Source of the DNA: Turritopsis dohrnii
Taxonomy: Eukaryota; Cnidaria; Hydrozoa; Anthoathecata; Oceaniidae
Length of the DNA: 64,000 bases
Direction of reading: 5' to 3'
Assembly (NCBI GenBank): GCA_027922465.2
Contig: BQMF02000022.1
Span: 1,364,001 to 1,428,000 of the forward strand
The position numbers were made by a program, and so were the translations under genes. The notes beneath the pieces are model-generated. The model was given only the letters and a program-made list of their open reading frames with translations. It was not told the DNA's origin and did no database searches. How positions within the stretch are numbered: position 1 is the stretch's first letter; each line of letters begins with the position of its first letter. Positions 42,585-54,400 of the stretch are shown here, piece by piece.

Positions 42585-45500
42585 TAAACGTATAGTCAAT
42601 TTCTTTTTGCTGCAATTTCTTCATTATTCATTCGTGTTGCATCGCCACTTATTTATGCAACAAATAGGGGAAAATCACTTAGTTACATCATAACAATAAT
42701 GTATTTTTAAATAATTATGTTGCATAAGTTTTTGTTGCAAGTGTGGCCACACGGTTTTTTATTTACATTTTTTTTAACTTCTATTTTTTTCTCAAAAACT
42801 TTGTTACAGCAATAACAAAAACAAAACATCTCAAATCGATTTGAATTTTTTTTTTAAATCCGGGGGCACGCACAGACTAAAAAAAAAATTCTTGAAAAAG
42901 TTACTTGTGTCATCTAACCTTTAAAATGACATTCCTTAGTTCACGTGGACAAATACAAGGTGTGCCTAAATTTACCGAAAAATTCCCGGCTTAATTAATT
43001 TGTAGGAGTTCCAATTTACTGCTGCATCAGTCAAAGCTTTCGTAAAAATTCTCTACCTGACAAACTCTGCAAATAATAGTGTTTGGTTACTTGAAAAGTG
43101 TATTAAAATAAATAAAGGGGCATGTAGGCCGATAGTGCTACTTGACTATTGTCTTATCAGCCACTGACAATGAAGTTTCTTATTTAGGCAGTTGGACCAT
43201 TATTGAAACACTCAGAATTGCTTATTTAATTTAGTCTGACTTAGACATGCCAGTGTTGACTTGAAGGCTCAAGTAATTTAGCACCGCCCTTTAACACCGC
43301 CCTTTTGCACCGCCCTTTTGCTGCAATATTTCGTTTAATAATGATATTACAAACCTCAGCTAATTCTAACTGATATACAAAATCGATTAATAACAATATC
43401 ATGTATTTTAAAATGAGGCGGAGCTTCATCTTGAGACTGCATGTCGGTAATAAGATTCAACCAAGGCGTATCTATAAATTTCTCTTTCTTTTTGACAAAT
43501 GTTTTAACGAGAAACTAAACCATTTGTCTCTCCACATGCATTCGTCAGTATGAAAAAAAAATTTTTTTTTGAATTATTAAATAGCGCATGCGCATTATAC
43601 ATTTCTTATCTGTTTCTTCAAATTTTCTTTCTCGTTGAAATGAACATTCTGAGTTTTTTTGTTTTTTTTTTGAAGAAATCAATTCGCAATTTCAATATGA
43701 AAAAGAAAGAGGGAAAAGAATGAAAAAACAAAAAAAAACAAAAAAAAAAAAGAAACAAATACAGATTTTCAAAACTCATCTTACAAGGGAGATAATTCTA
43801 CTTTTTTCTTTAATCTGAATTAACATGGATCTTTTCGGCGAATCAAACAAAAAATATATTTGATGCGTTTTTCCGGGATTAAAAGCAGTTACGAAAGTGT
43901 CTTGCCCAGTCTTATTTTCATGTGTTTTAATATGGTATTCGGCGAGATCAACTTTTAACTGAACATTTTCTTTATGGTCAATTATCAGTATGAACAAAGA
44001 AATAACCGTAACACCTCAATATGATTTTATCTGAATAATCTCTTGTAAAGCGACTCTTAAATTACGTAATTAGAACTTGCTAAATGTTTCCCAGTTCCAA
44101 GGAATGCCTCTGTTAACCATGGGTTTCTTCATATATGTATGTGAATTTCTAAACATGAAATGGAAAGACATCGATTGGATTTTTTCTTCACAGTTCTTCG
44201 CCGAAAGTTACTGAGATTTATTGATTTATTGTATAAAATAAAAATTCTTTGTGATTTCGGTCTCTGCATAATTTAAACATGGCGGAAAAAATGTTTTGTT
44301 GAGAATACTCAGAAGGAAATAAATAAATTCTTGGTGTCTGAATTTCCTTTCTTAGGACCAAATTCATATAAACCCAAACATTTGTATAGAAAAGCGAAAA
44401 AAAAAAACCCCAAAAACATAACTTTATCTTTACAGCATTTAATGAGCACCCAAAGAGATTTGTTATCTGATAACAAAGGCCAAATCAGAACAGGAAGTCA
44501 GCTATATATTATATTTTTTTATTAATAGTTATTTAATTAATATTAACCACTTAGGTCTGATGGATCTTTTGCAATGAGGGACCGGCAATGGAGGTCCTAA
44601 AACATTTAAAGGACCAATAGGGCTACGAAATGTATCAAGGGAGCTTTACCCGTTCAACCAGGTAATCCGCTTGAAAATCATCCAGATTGATGTAATCATC
44701 CGTTTGTTAAAACACCTACCTCCCGCTCTGATAGCACTTAAACACTACATCATTTAGTGAAAGACTTTTAAAGAGATTTTTGTATGAATCAAATTCGTTT
44801 TAAGACTTTAACTCGCTTGTAAAAGATATAGTAGCATTTTTGAAACACTGAATAAGAATTAAGATAAGAGGTTTAATTTGGGTAAGCAATCACGAAGAAA
44901 AATAAAGTAAAATTCCCTTCGAGATGGTTAACACAAAGATATGATATCTAATATTTGTTATTTAAAGAATGAATGGTAAATGCTGATTCATTCGTTTCTA
45001 AATTCATCCAATTACTTCAACGATTTGTTTTTACGAAAAACCCCGGTGAAATTTATAATTCAATTTGTCACATCTTATGTATTGTAAATGTCTTAGAGAC
45101 TAATATTTTCCATCCCGGATACCCGGGCAACTTAATTACCGTTTCGGTATTTTTCAGTTTATCCGGTATTTCTCGATGGACAATGTTGTAACATCAAATT
45201 GACCAGGTCATCTGTGGTAGAAAATCATGACCCCTTAGAATATTTTCAATATTTTCATGTGGTCCATGCGATGCATGTATGTAATACCGAGTTGAACAAA
45301 TGTATACTTTTTAGCCCGGTACTGGGTATCAAAATGAATCATTTCATTTTCATCGAGCTTTTCCTTTGAGCCTTCGATTTCAAAAAATCTATTCACGTCA
45401 AATTGATTTTCAAAAGAGTAAATACAGATAAATAGACTAGCAAAAGCAAATTCCGTAAAAACGTTTTCAAAATCGATTGCTTTTTTTTTTCTTTCGCAAA

Positions 45501-46042
45501 TTTTCGTATTCATAATAGTTCTCAAATCGATTATTTTTCAAAAATATTGTTGGTGAGATTTTCCATCACAAGTTATAAACAATCTTTATAGAAATGGTGT
45601 TTTGTTTATAAGAATTTATATTTACTGTACAGTTGTAGGGGATTTAAATCATGTTGGGTTTTTAAGCCATTAAGAAACTTTCACATCACGTCAACAATTT
45701 TGATTTTGACGCATGTAAAGTGACCATGTTTCTTTCGATATAAGAAATGATTTTAGATCTCTCAGGTACATGTTGAATTGAAGTAGTTAAAAAAAAACCC
45801 CAAAAACCAACTCAACTCACTTCAAGGGAATCTGGTTAATTACAAAACCAACCATGTGTTACTTTCGCATAGATAATTTCCAAATGTTATTATAATGTGA
45901 ATGTTTTAAGAAAAAAAAACAACAAGAAAACAGAAACAACAATTTTGTTATTAAAATTTTTACCTGTAACTTTTTTCCCGAAAACAAACATATATATACA
46001 TACAACAGTATGATTAAATTTTCTCGTCGAATAAAGTATTTT
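42585..46042. other. Intergenic; low-complexity and one short tandem repeat
   Basis: No gene recognised. Near 43281-43320 a 14-15-bp unit containing CACCGCCCTTT is repeated three times. 43555-43760 is rich in A/T homopolymers. Around 45110-45330 there are scattered CCCGG(A/T)A motifs and an end-like ATCATGACCCCTTA that recall the Harbinger element above, too diverged to define. Confidence 0.45.
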
Positions 46043-47584
46043 TCAAACACATTTAGGCGGGGGATGACTGTCAGAGTTTTTACCAGCGATAAGCCAATGT
46101 GTTTTCATCTGGTTTGAAGTAACAGCAGATGGTTTTTTATATGACATCGAAGACTTACGTAGATCCGGTGGATGCACGCATTTTGACTGTTCTCCAGTTG
46201 AATTGTAACTTTCTCGAAACGAAGTATGTTTTATTAAAGAGTTAATGGCATTGAATTGGCTTTCGTTTGCGTTTGCGTATTTGTATAAAGCATTCTTAAA
46301 GCCCCTTCTGTAGTCTTTGTTGAAACATGCATAAATGATAGGGTTCAAAGCACTGTTACAATAATGTAGCCATTTGGCAAAGGTTATGATATGTTGATTA
46401 ACCACGCAGTTACACCATCCGTGAATGACGTTCAAAACGAAAAAGGGACACCAACAAATGATAAAAGCTAAAATGACTATAGCTATGGTCTTGATCGCTT
46501 TCATGTCCTTCTTTATATTATTCTGTTTAGAAGCTGAATGTTCGGGAAACTTTCTGAGTTGTTGACGTACGGCAACGTATATGCGGATGTAACAGAATAT
46601 TATGATGGCGACAGGGAACAGAAAACCCAAACAGAAAATCATTAGTTCGTAATTTCCCCGCTTCCAATCCCAATGCAGCCCCTTCATCAGAGCGAGGCCA
46701 CACGAAAACAACCAAATGAAGATGATAGCCAGTGTGACGCGTGTCCTAGTTATCAGTTTTTGATGGGTTAGCGGTTTGCTTATGTGAATATACCTGTCCA
46801 CGCTGATGGCTGTCAAATTAAGAATTGATGCCACTCCAAACATGATATCGAAACACGTCCATGCCTTTAACAGCTGTAACATAAATAAATATTCTTGTCA
46901 TATGCAGTCAACACATACAGTGAAAATGGAGTTATTGAGAGTTCGATTTATTGAGAGTTCGAGTTATTGAGAGTTCGAGTTTTTGAGAGCTGAAAGAAAT
47001 TACCCTAATTATTAAGGAACCGACAAAAAAGTTCGAGTTATCGAGTGTTTTCGAGAGTCGACTGTATTAATTTCACATTTTTCAATTTGTGGTCCACATT
47101 CTCTCTCTACTGGAGACATGTTATAGTATTGTACTTAGAGGTTTATATTTATATTCGAACAAAAAGACCTTCAAATTCAGTTTAGGAACATCCTTGGCTA
47201 AGCATTATCACAAGCACATCGGATGTTAAACTTCCATAGGAAATCACTGTTTAAAAATCACACTCTCTAAGAAACCGAGGAAAACAAAAAAAAACGTACT
47301 TTCCCGCCATGCAGTTCGAAATTCATATCATTCAATCCAAACGCAATCCAAACGGGCATGTTTAGTATTGCAACCAATATGTCGGAAATTGCCAGCGATA
47401 CAATGAAGTGATTGGTTAAACTTCTCAGCGGTCGGTATGTATAGAAGGAAACCACCACCAGTATATTGCCGAAGAATGTTAATATGCTGAGTAGAATCAA
47501 GCCGGTTGTGAGAAGTGTCTTCTCCCAGTCGTAGATCTTTGGTTCCATTGGTGCATCGGTGGGTAACGATATTGTAGTATTCAT
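46043..47584 (-). CDS. Class A GPCR, biogenic-amine-receptor-like
   Basis: Two exons, 47584-47300 and 46873-46043, give 371 residues. TM1 has GNILVV, TM2 FIVSLAISDILVA, TM3 CFDIMFGVASILNL with DRY at 121-123. TM6 has FIICWCPFF and TM7 WLHYCNSALNPIIYA. Asp104 lies at the TM3 position that binds the amine in aminergic receptors, and the TM7 Trp and Tyr fit as well, so an amine-type ligand is plausible. The TM5 serines of catecholamine receptors are not evident. The usual disulfide cysteine at the top of TM3 and its partner in the second extracellular loop are missing at the expected positions; a cysteine sits two residues before Asp104 instead. Ligand unproven. The intron carries a pogo-type MITE. 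Confidence 0.88.
46918..47064. mobile_element. pogo/Tigger-type MITE in the GPCR intron
   Basis: CAGTGAAAATGGAG ... GAGAGTCGACTG flanked by TA on both sides (46916-46917 and 47065-47066). The interior is a run of GAGAGTTCGAGTTATTGA-type repeats, the pattern of pogo-derived MITEs. Confidence 0.75.
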
Positions 47585-50498
47585 CGTTGTTGCAATTTAT
47601 TTTAATATTATTCTCTCTTTTTTTTAAGTTATTCTGTAACGAAAAAAATAAACAATGAATATAATGAAAGAGCATTGAAACATGTTCTCACCTCTCACGG
47701 TTATCGGTATCGATCAGCTAAATTAAACGGAGAACTGAAACATGTTCTTTAAAAGATTATGAGCTCATTATATATGTAAAGCTGAGGGTTGAACTTTGCT
47801 GATGTCAGTAGAAATAGAACAATTGAGAAATGGTCTGGGAACGAGCAGCTGTTTATTATTAACAAAGAGCTCAAACAAAATAATAATAATAAAAAAAAAT
47901 GATTGGTTCTCTCGTGCAGATTATACCACAAGAAAACCGCTGACACTTTTTTCTTAACCTTATGATACTTCGTTATCTTTAAAAACATATTTCTTCATAT
48001 TCAAAAGATTACCTTCGGAAAGTAAAAGCTGCAGACGGCTGTTGTTTAAAAAACATTAAAATATTGAACAAAGATACACCATCAAAATACATATGGCTTG
48101 TTGGAATTCAAAAACCATTCTAAAAACATTGCACAATCGAAGACCAATTCTCACTACACCAAAAGCAAGGATATAAGGATAAACTTGGGTAAAGCACCTG
48201 CACTTTTTTACTAGTAACTGGTATTATGTGACTTTCTGTAATTATGAGGTTGCTTCACCGGAGCAATATGATAACACGTTTATTGGTACTAAATGAAGCT
48301 GAAGTATTTGTTAAGCAAGAACGTTTAGAGCTTTTATAATCCCTCGGGTCAAGCCAAGTTAAGTACACAAGAGTATACAATGGAGTTATATCAAGAGTTT
48401 TGGTAGAGGAAAACCATACGTGTATTCAGGATCAGTCAAGTAAAGTGGAGGAGTCTAACTTAAGATCCTTTTCAGTCTTAAGTCACTTTTTCTTTTCTAT
48501 TTATAATGACTAAACTCTCCTCCACAAATTTTGGCTGAGCTCCAGCTACACCTCTGAAACCTGTCAGGAATTCGGTTAAGAATGCGTTCATTTAACCATT
48601 CCATGCAAACAAGCTATTCGGTCAAAACTTTTGTAAAAGAGTTTGAATAAACGAAGGAATGTCGTTTGCACATTCAATAAACCAAGTTTTACCCCACTAA
48701 GTTTTGAAGGCCTAAAGTTATGACTTATAATGTTAAGAAGTCTTGAGAACAGCGTGGTAAAAACTTTTGTCCATCATATTGAAAAATGTCTAACAAGAAA
48801 ATCACTTACTACAATAGGAGGATGAAAAATCAACGTGTAATCTCGTATCCTTCCAACATTCAAATAAACGTTCATTTGAATAAACACAGCGTTTAAGCAA
48901 CACAACTTTATTACACTGCGAAACAATAATAGAATTAAATCTGCACTTGTAATATGTAACACTCTCTAATCCGTAAGAACTGGATTAAATAAACCATGTA
49001 ACGTCATGTTTTGAAATGCATTTTCCTGTCCTAAAGATTTGAGGTAAAAACATATAGGAATTTAAACCACTTGTTTGAAATTTTCATTAAAAAGACTGGG
49101 GAAAAGGTGGCCAAATGGAAATATTATTTATTATTTTTGAATGTTTCTATTGTAATAACATGTTTTTGTGAAAAGTCGTACCCAGGACACTCCGAATAAG
49201 TAAATAGTCCTTTTATATTTTTCACTATCTTCAAATAAGTACATTTGAATAATTAAATAAGGTATTACTAATGCTACACATATGTTTGAGGGGAATGAAA
49301 TGGATTGCTTATAGCACTTATGTTAAAGCTGCTTGTATTTTTTTTTGCCAGTTTCAAAATAATTTCCCAAGCAAAGAAAATAAATACGGTAAACTTTCTA
49401 CATACATAAACATAAACAAATAGATAGCCAATGATTTATCAGATCGATGTAAGCGCGTTGTATATTGAACAAGATATTTACATACATGAAAGTGAAACCA
49501 TTCCCCTAGGGATAAAAAAGAAATATTTGTTAGTTTTGTGGCAACCATTTCCTTGTAAGGATTCGAACAATTACTCAATTTTTATTTATATCACCAAGCT
49601 TCTCCTTATAGGCTTCATAAATGTGTTGAAAAGCAATTTCGAATTTTCTTAGAACTAGAAAATATTGGTTGATCTTTCACAGCTGCGTAGTGTCCCACAT
49701 CATAAGCAGAGAACCATTCCTTTGAAATGGACTACAGAATTCAAATACAAACCAGAAATACATTGGCATAATCAGTTTCACTCGCATATAGAATAAAAAG
49801 TCAAACATGACATACTGGTTTCTGTTTTCATATCCTGACACAAATAACCGTTAACGAGACAATCCGATTGTTAAACCAACTATCTTTCGCCATTTCATAT
49901 GCTCTATGATTTATATTTCAGATTCAAAGCGATAATGATTTCAAATTTATCAATATTTGAATCTCTTTGTATGTTGTATATGTGAACACCGATCATTAAT
50001 TACTTGACTAAGGTTCAGTCTTGTTTAAAACGCACCAAATTTTATGAGTACTTATAATTGCTGAGAGGCTTGTGGATTTTAATAGGAGCTAACCACAAAA
50101 ATAATAAAAATGGGAGAACATTTCCAATGGGAGGAGAATGTATAAATAAGTGTATTACTGGACAGGTCGTAATTGTTTTTTCACCACGCGAGAGTTCTTA
50201 TTTAAAGCTCGTTATAATTTTGTCATTCCTTTTATATGCATTCAAAAGAATACCAAAGATCAACTTTAGTAAAGTTTAGTGACATTCATATACTGAGGAA
50301 TTTGTTAAGCGAGTCTCGCCTTTAATGTTTCGGTACTTTTCATGACTTCTTTTATTGTAATGACGATTCCTTCCTTAAAAATCTGCAATTACACACATGC
50401 CCACTCGTTGATAAAATATTAACCTCTCCCAACGAGGAAAGAAATAATGAATGATTATGACTCCATGACATACTTTTGAAATCAACAAGAACTATTAT
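47585..50498. other. Upstream region of the GPCR, no gene recognised
   Basis: Contains the GPCR promoter by inference. 48428-48545 is the second copy of the dispersed repeat found at 18171-18300. Nothing else supported. Confidence 0.45.
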
Positions 50499-50500
50499 TA

Positions 50501-51240
50501 TGGAGCGCCATCACGGAAGGAAATAATTTCGGGGGAATGTCAAAACTTGTTATTGAGGTAACACACACTTTCGATGGGGATAACACAATAATTGTGTTGA
50601 CCTTCTGGAAAGAAAAATGGCGTTACACAAAAATATGAAATCGGGGAATGTCAAATCTAATCCATGATCCTATAACATGAAGCCGAACGCAAGCGATCAT
50701 TAAAATCTTTGAAAACAGATCGACTGAGGTACATAAAAACGCTGTCAGATTGATTAGGTCCCGTCATGTTAGTGTGGTCTGTTACACGACATTACACGCG
50801 GGATGTGATCAATACTGTACTGAAGAAAGAAATTATTAGTTTAAGATGATGGCTGACGAAATCGAACGACCGACTTTGTTTCAGTTGTTTTATCTAACCC
50901 ACTACGAACTTTTCTCACAAGCGAAAAAGCAATTTCCAGATCTCCCTTAAACCCTTCCAAAACATAATCCTCAGACCATAAAGCAACCGTAGTACAAGGA
51001 AGCGTGCAAAAAGGTTCGAGTAAGCAACACACGAAAAGATGTCAGAACGGTGTCATGACGTAAGCCAATGTAAGAGCTACTTGTTAGAGATTCTCCAAAT
51101 CATATCGAGGTAATCGAAATGTTTTGACATTCCCCAATTTCATAATGTGAGTGTAACCCTACTACAATTACGTATATTATCGTGTTACCTCATCGAAAAT
51201 GTGTGTTACACCAATACTTTTTTTCCGTGATGGCGCTCCA
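50501..51240. mobile_element. MITE with long terminal inverted repeats, TA target site
   Basis: Ends TGGAGCGCCATCACGGAA are inverted copies, with TA directly outside (50499-50500 and 51241-51242). Similarity of the arms continues inward with gaps: ACACACTTTCGATGGGG against ACACATTTTCGATGAGG, and GGGGAATGTCAAA in both arms. The 740 bp have no transposase. Confidence 0.8.
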
Positions 51241-51242
51241 TA

Positions 51243-52750
51243 CTACATACACGGAGCAAAAACTATATCGTCTTAGCATTTTAAGATTTTAAGTTGTCAT
51301 AAAGTAACTTCGAAAGATACATAAAAATTAAAAAACGTGATGGTCTTTTCCCTTTCACAAAGAATACAACAACAACGAAGTTAGGTCAGTTTTTAAAAAC
51401 AAAACAAAAGCGTGCACAAGGTTGAAATCAATACCTTCAAAACCAAACATATTTCCAATCACCAAGACAAAACATTTATCAGTAAAAAATATTGAGCCCT
51501 GTCAAGAAAAAGCATTTTTATCATCGCCTTGAATTTAAATGCATTGTAATATTATGGTATTTTATTAGTTTGATAAGATTAACAAGGACAACGGAGAAGA
51601 GTAATTGTTTACCTTGACATCGCTTTGGAACATTGGATCGCTTATCACAGTTAAAAGCAAAGTGAGAAGACGTGTTTAAAACATGAAGTAAACATGTTAT
51701 TTTAACATCTTGTATCTTGCCAGCCGCTGAATGTTTAAAACCAGACAGTTACGCATGTTGTTAATACTTCTTAATGGTTCGTGCGTCACTTTTTTTTTTT
51801 AATTTTAGCTTACTTATCTTTGTTACTTATTTTCATGATCTTTAAGATAATGAACTGTTATACAGGTGAGGAAGCTGAGTTAGTGAGGGCTGTTTTCAAC
51901 CAGGGAATGTCCACGAGATGACCAAAATCGTTTTCCTCGCCATTAAGATATTATCTACCATCTGCTTCCAGAGCATTTTTCATTTGTTCTGCGAGATAGC
52001 TACCTCACTTCTGATACCAGCATATACCGAAGAATTTCAACCCTCTGTTTCATATATAATTGTTCATTATTTCTAAGTAAGCAGTAAAAGTATACAAAGT
52101 CTAAATTACAAAGCAATTTACCGTGATTAGCCTTTTTACTTCATTTTAAAACAAAAATATAGTATTGTTTACATTTTTCAGCCAACAAGTACCCTCTACT
52201 TATCGGATACTTTGGGGATGACCGACAAGTACTTGAATCAGCAACGGAAGAAGGTATTCTTTCTTTGATTAGTCATTTTAAAACAAATTATCGATAAGTT
52301 ACTATGAAGTTACTGTTTCATAGGAAAACATCATCTAACCGCGCTTAAACATGGTCTAAATGTTGTAACGGCAAACTTATGTTGATATGTCAATATTATT
52401 AGTTACCTTCATAATTCACATTCCTAACGGCAAGTTATCACAACATGTGGATTGTGAGAAAATCAATCAATAGGCCTAAATTCAGGATTTATGTTTAAAC
52501 ACCGTGTTATAGCCTAGCCACTAAGTTTCGCCTCTTTTTCAAACTCTTAATTACTTCTAATTATTCCACTGGGGAATTGAAAGAACGAGTAATTATTACT
52601 TAGCGAAAACTAACGTTTTTTTGCAATTAGAAAAACAATAAAACACATAGAAACGAGGCTAAACTTGATAACTAAGCATCAACTCGACATTTAAACAGAA
52701 ATTCGGGAAGGCTGTATTGCAGTTGAACTAAATCTGATACGTATCCAGTA
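51243..52750. other. Intergenic, no gene recognised
   Basis: AT-rich, no motif or repeat I can support. Confidence 0.45.
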
Positions 52751-52757
52751 GACAAAA

Positions 52758-53090
52758 TCTTTAAAAAGTCACTGCGATGAAGAGCATTTTTATGGAAATA
52801 GTTTGTATATTTCTACAGAATACACTCCTCCGTTGGGATTTTCAAGAAATTTGCCCATTGAGTATTCACACACGCGATAAGTTGTTGAAGATATTTTCAT
52901 CACCTTTGACCCAACTAATATAAGTCCTTTCTTCTCCTTCACAGACATCACTAAAGGGGAGTTTACAACACGTAAAGATGCTTGAAAAATTTGAAACATT
53001 TTGGTGCACAATTTAATTTAAATTTAGAGCATTAAAACACCTGCTTAAAAGAAATATTTTTCAAGAATCTTTACGTGTAAACCCCCCTTA
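52758..53090. repeat. Repeat block: dispersed copy plus small inverted repeat
   Basis: 52758-52860 is a diverged copy of 23320-23425. At 52954-53090 AGGGGAGTTTAC...CACGTAAAGATGCTTGAAAA and its inverse (TTTTCAAGAATCTTTACGTG...) form arms of about 36 bp. The right arm also occurs alone at 21258-21300 in HPS1 intron sequence. Confidence 0.6.
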
Positions 53091-54072
53091 AGCTTAAATT
53101 TGTCAAGTCTGTAGCATATTATAAGCATAGCATCAAAGCTCAGCTTTTATTACCAAAGCTCTCTGCTCAAATATGCTTTAATGTTTAGAAAGTTGAGAAG
53201 AAGTCGACGAGACCATTTTCAATCATCATTTTTGCAAAAATTTTCACGTCGACCTTAATTTATCCATTTTGCTTATAATCGCTGAAAAAACAAATTTCCT
53301 TTGCATTAAAAAAATAAGAATTCGTAAGAATTGATCGAAATTATACTTTCTTGCATGAAGAGTTTTTTTTTCAATTCCAGTTTGATTCATTCGAAATGGA
53401 GGAAATTTTAACTTATCTGGAGGAAATTGCTTGTGATATCTGGATTGTTTTTTAAGACGGCAGTTTGAAACCCCCATTATCATCTACTGAGCAGAAATAT
53501 TGAGCTAGAGCCTCAAACGTTCATAATTTTATCTGTTTCATGCATCCTCGTATCTAAATGATTCTAGTTGACTCGTTTGTGTGAGTGTGAACACAGTTTG
53601 AGGTTTTGTTAGGGTCTAACAATAATTTCCTGACTCAGTTTACTGAGTAATTTCTCGTTGTCGCATAGCATGAGACACAATAAGAGTTAGAGTGATTCCA
53701 TTTCAGTGGGAAAACATTGAATAGTAGCTAACAGCTGAGAGTAACATGTCGATGTCTCAAGAGATATTTTTGGATCGTGTGAAGTGTTTTAAAAAAACAA
53801 CGGAAAAAAACAAACTACCTGATGTTATTTCCTTCCACAGCAAACATCTTCACCATATACCTTAATTAGTATAGCACAAATTCGCATTTCATGCTAACAG
53901 GGAGTAACGATATTTGATGTGTTTCTAATTCCGCAGAAATCCGCAGGTTCAGATAACATCAGTTTATTGTGGGATGCACGTATAAAAAAGAAGTATTTAT
54001 AACTTGTAATCTATTTCAAATAAAGCTCGTCTAAATTTATTGAAATTTTGACAAAGGTAAACTCCCTTAAGT

Positions 54073-54400
54073 ACTTATTTATTTATTTATTTGGTATTGT
54101 TTTACGTGGCTAGCCTCACTCAGTTGTCATTGCATCTGCTTTCCAGGAGGGGCCACGGCTTAGGTTGGAAGCTCCGAAGTATTTGACACTATCATGAGTG
54201 ACACAAACCCAGTCAAGGGCTTGTGCTCTTCTGGATGACCTACCGCAACACCCGATATATCATCTACCTAATTTCCCTCACACGGCATGGGTGGACTCGG
54301 CGCTATGGTACACTCGTGCATGGTGAATCGCCGCCAAAGGGAATTGAACCCCAACCTCCCGCATAAAATACGAGAGTTATAACCACTATACTACGGCTCC
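54073..54400 (-). mobile_element. tRNA-headed SINE with AAAT tail
   Basis: Read on the minus strand, the head GGAGCCGTAGTATAGTGGTT contains an A box, and GGTTCAATTCC about 40 bp on is a B box. A conserved-looking body follows and the element ends in (AAAT)n with CCAAATAAATAAATAAATAAG. This order (pol III head, body, simple repeat tail) is diagnostic of a tRNA-derived SINE. I do not assign the body to a named SINE superfamily. Target duplication not found. Confidence 0.85.

Noticed and set aside
44940..45330. CCCGG-type motifs resembling the Harbinger element
   Set aside because: Only scattered similarity and one end-like motif; no paired ends or target duplication.
49550..49575. GGATTCGAAC, a B-box-like string
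   Set aside because: No A box, T stem or acceptor stem around it.
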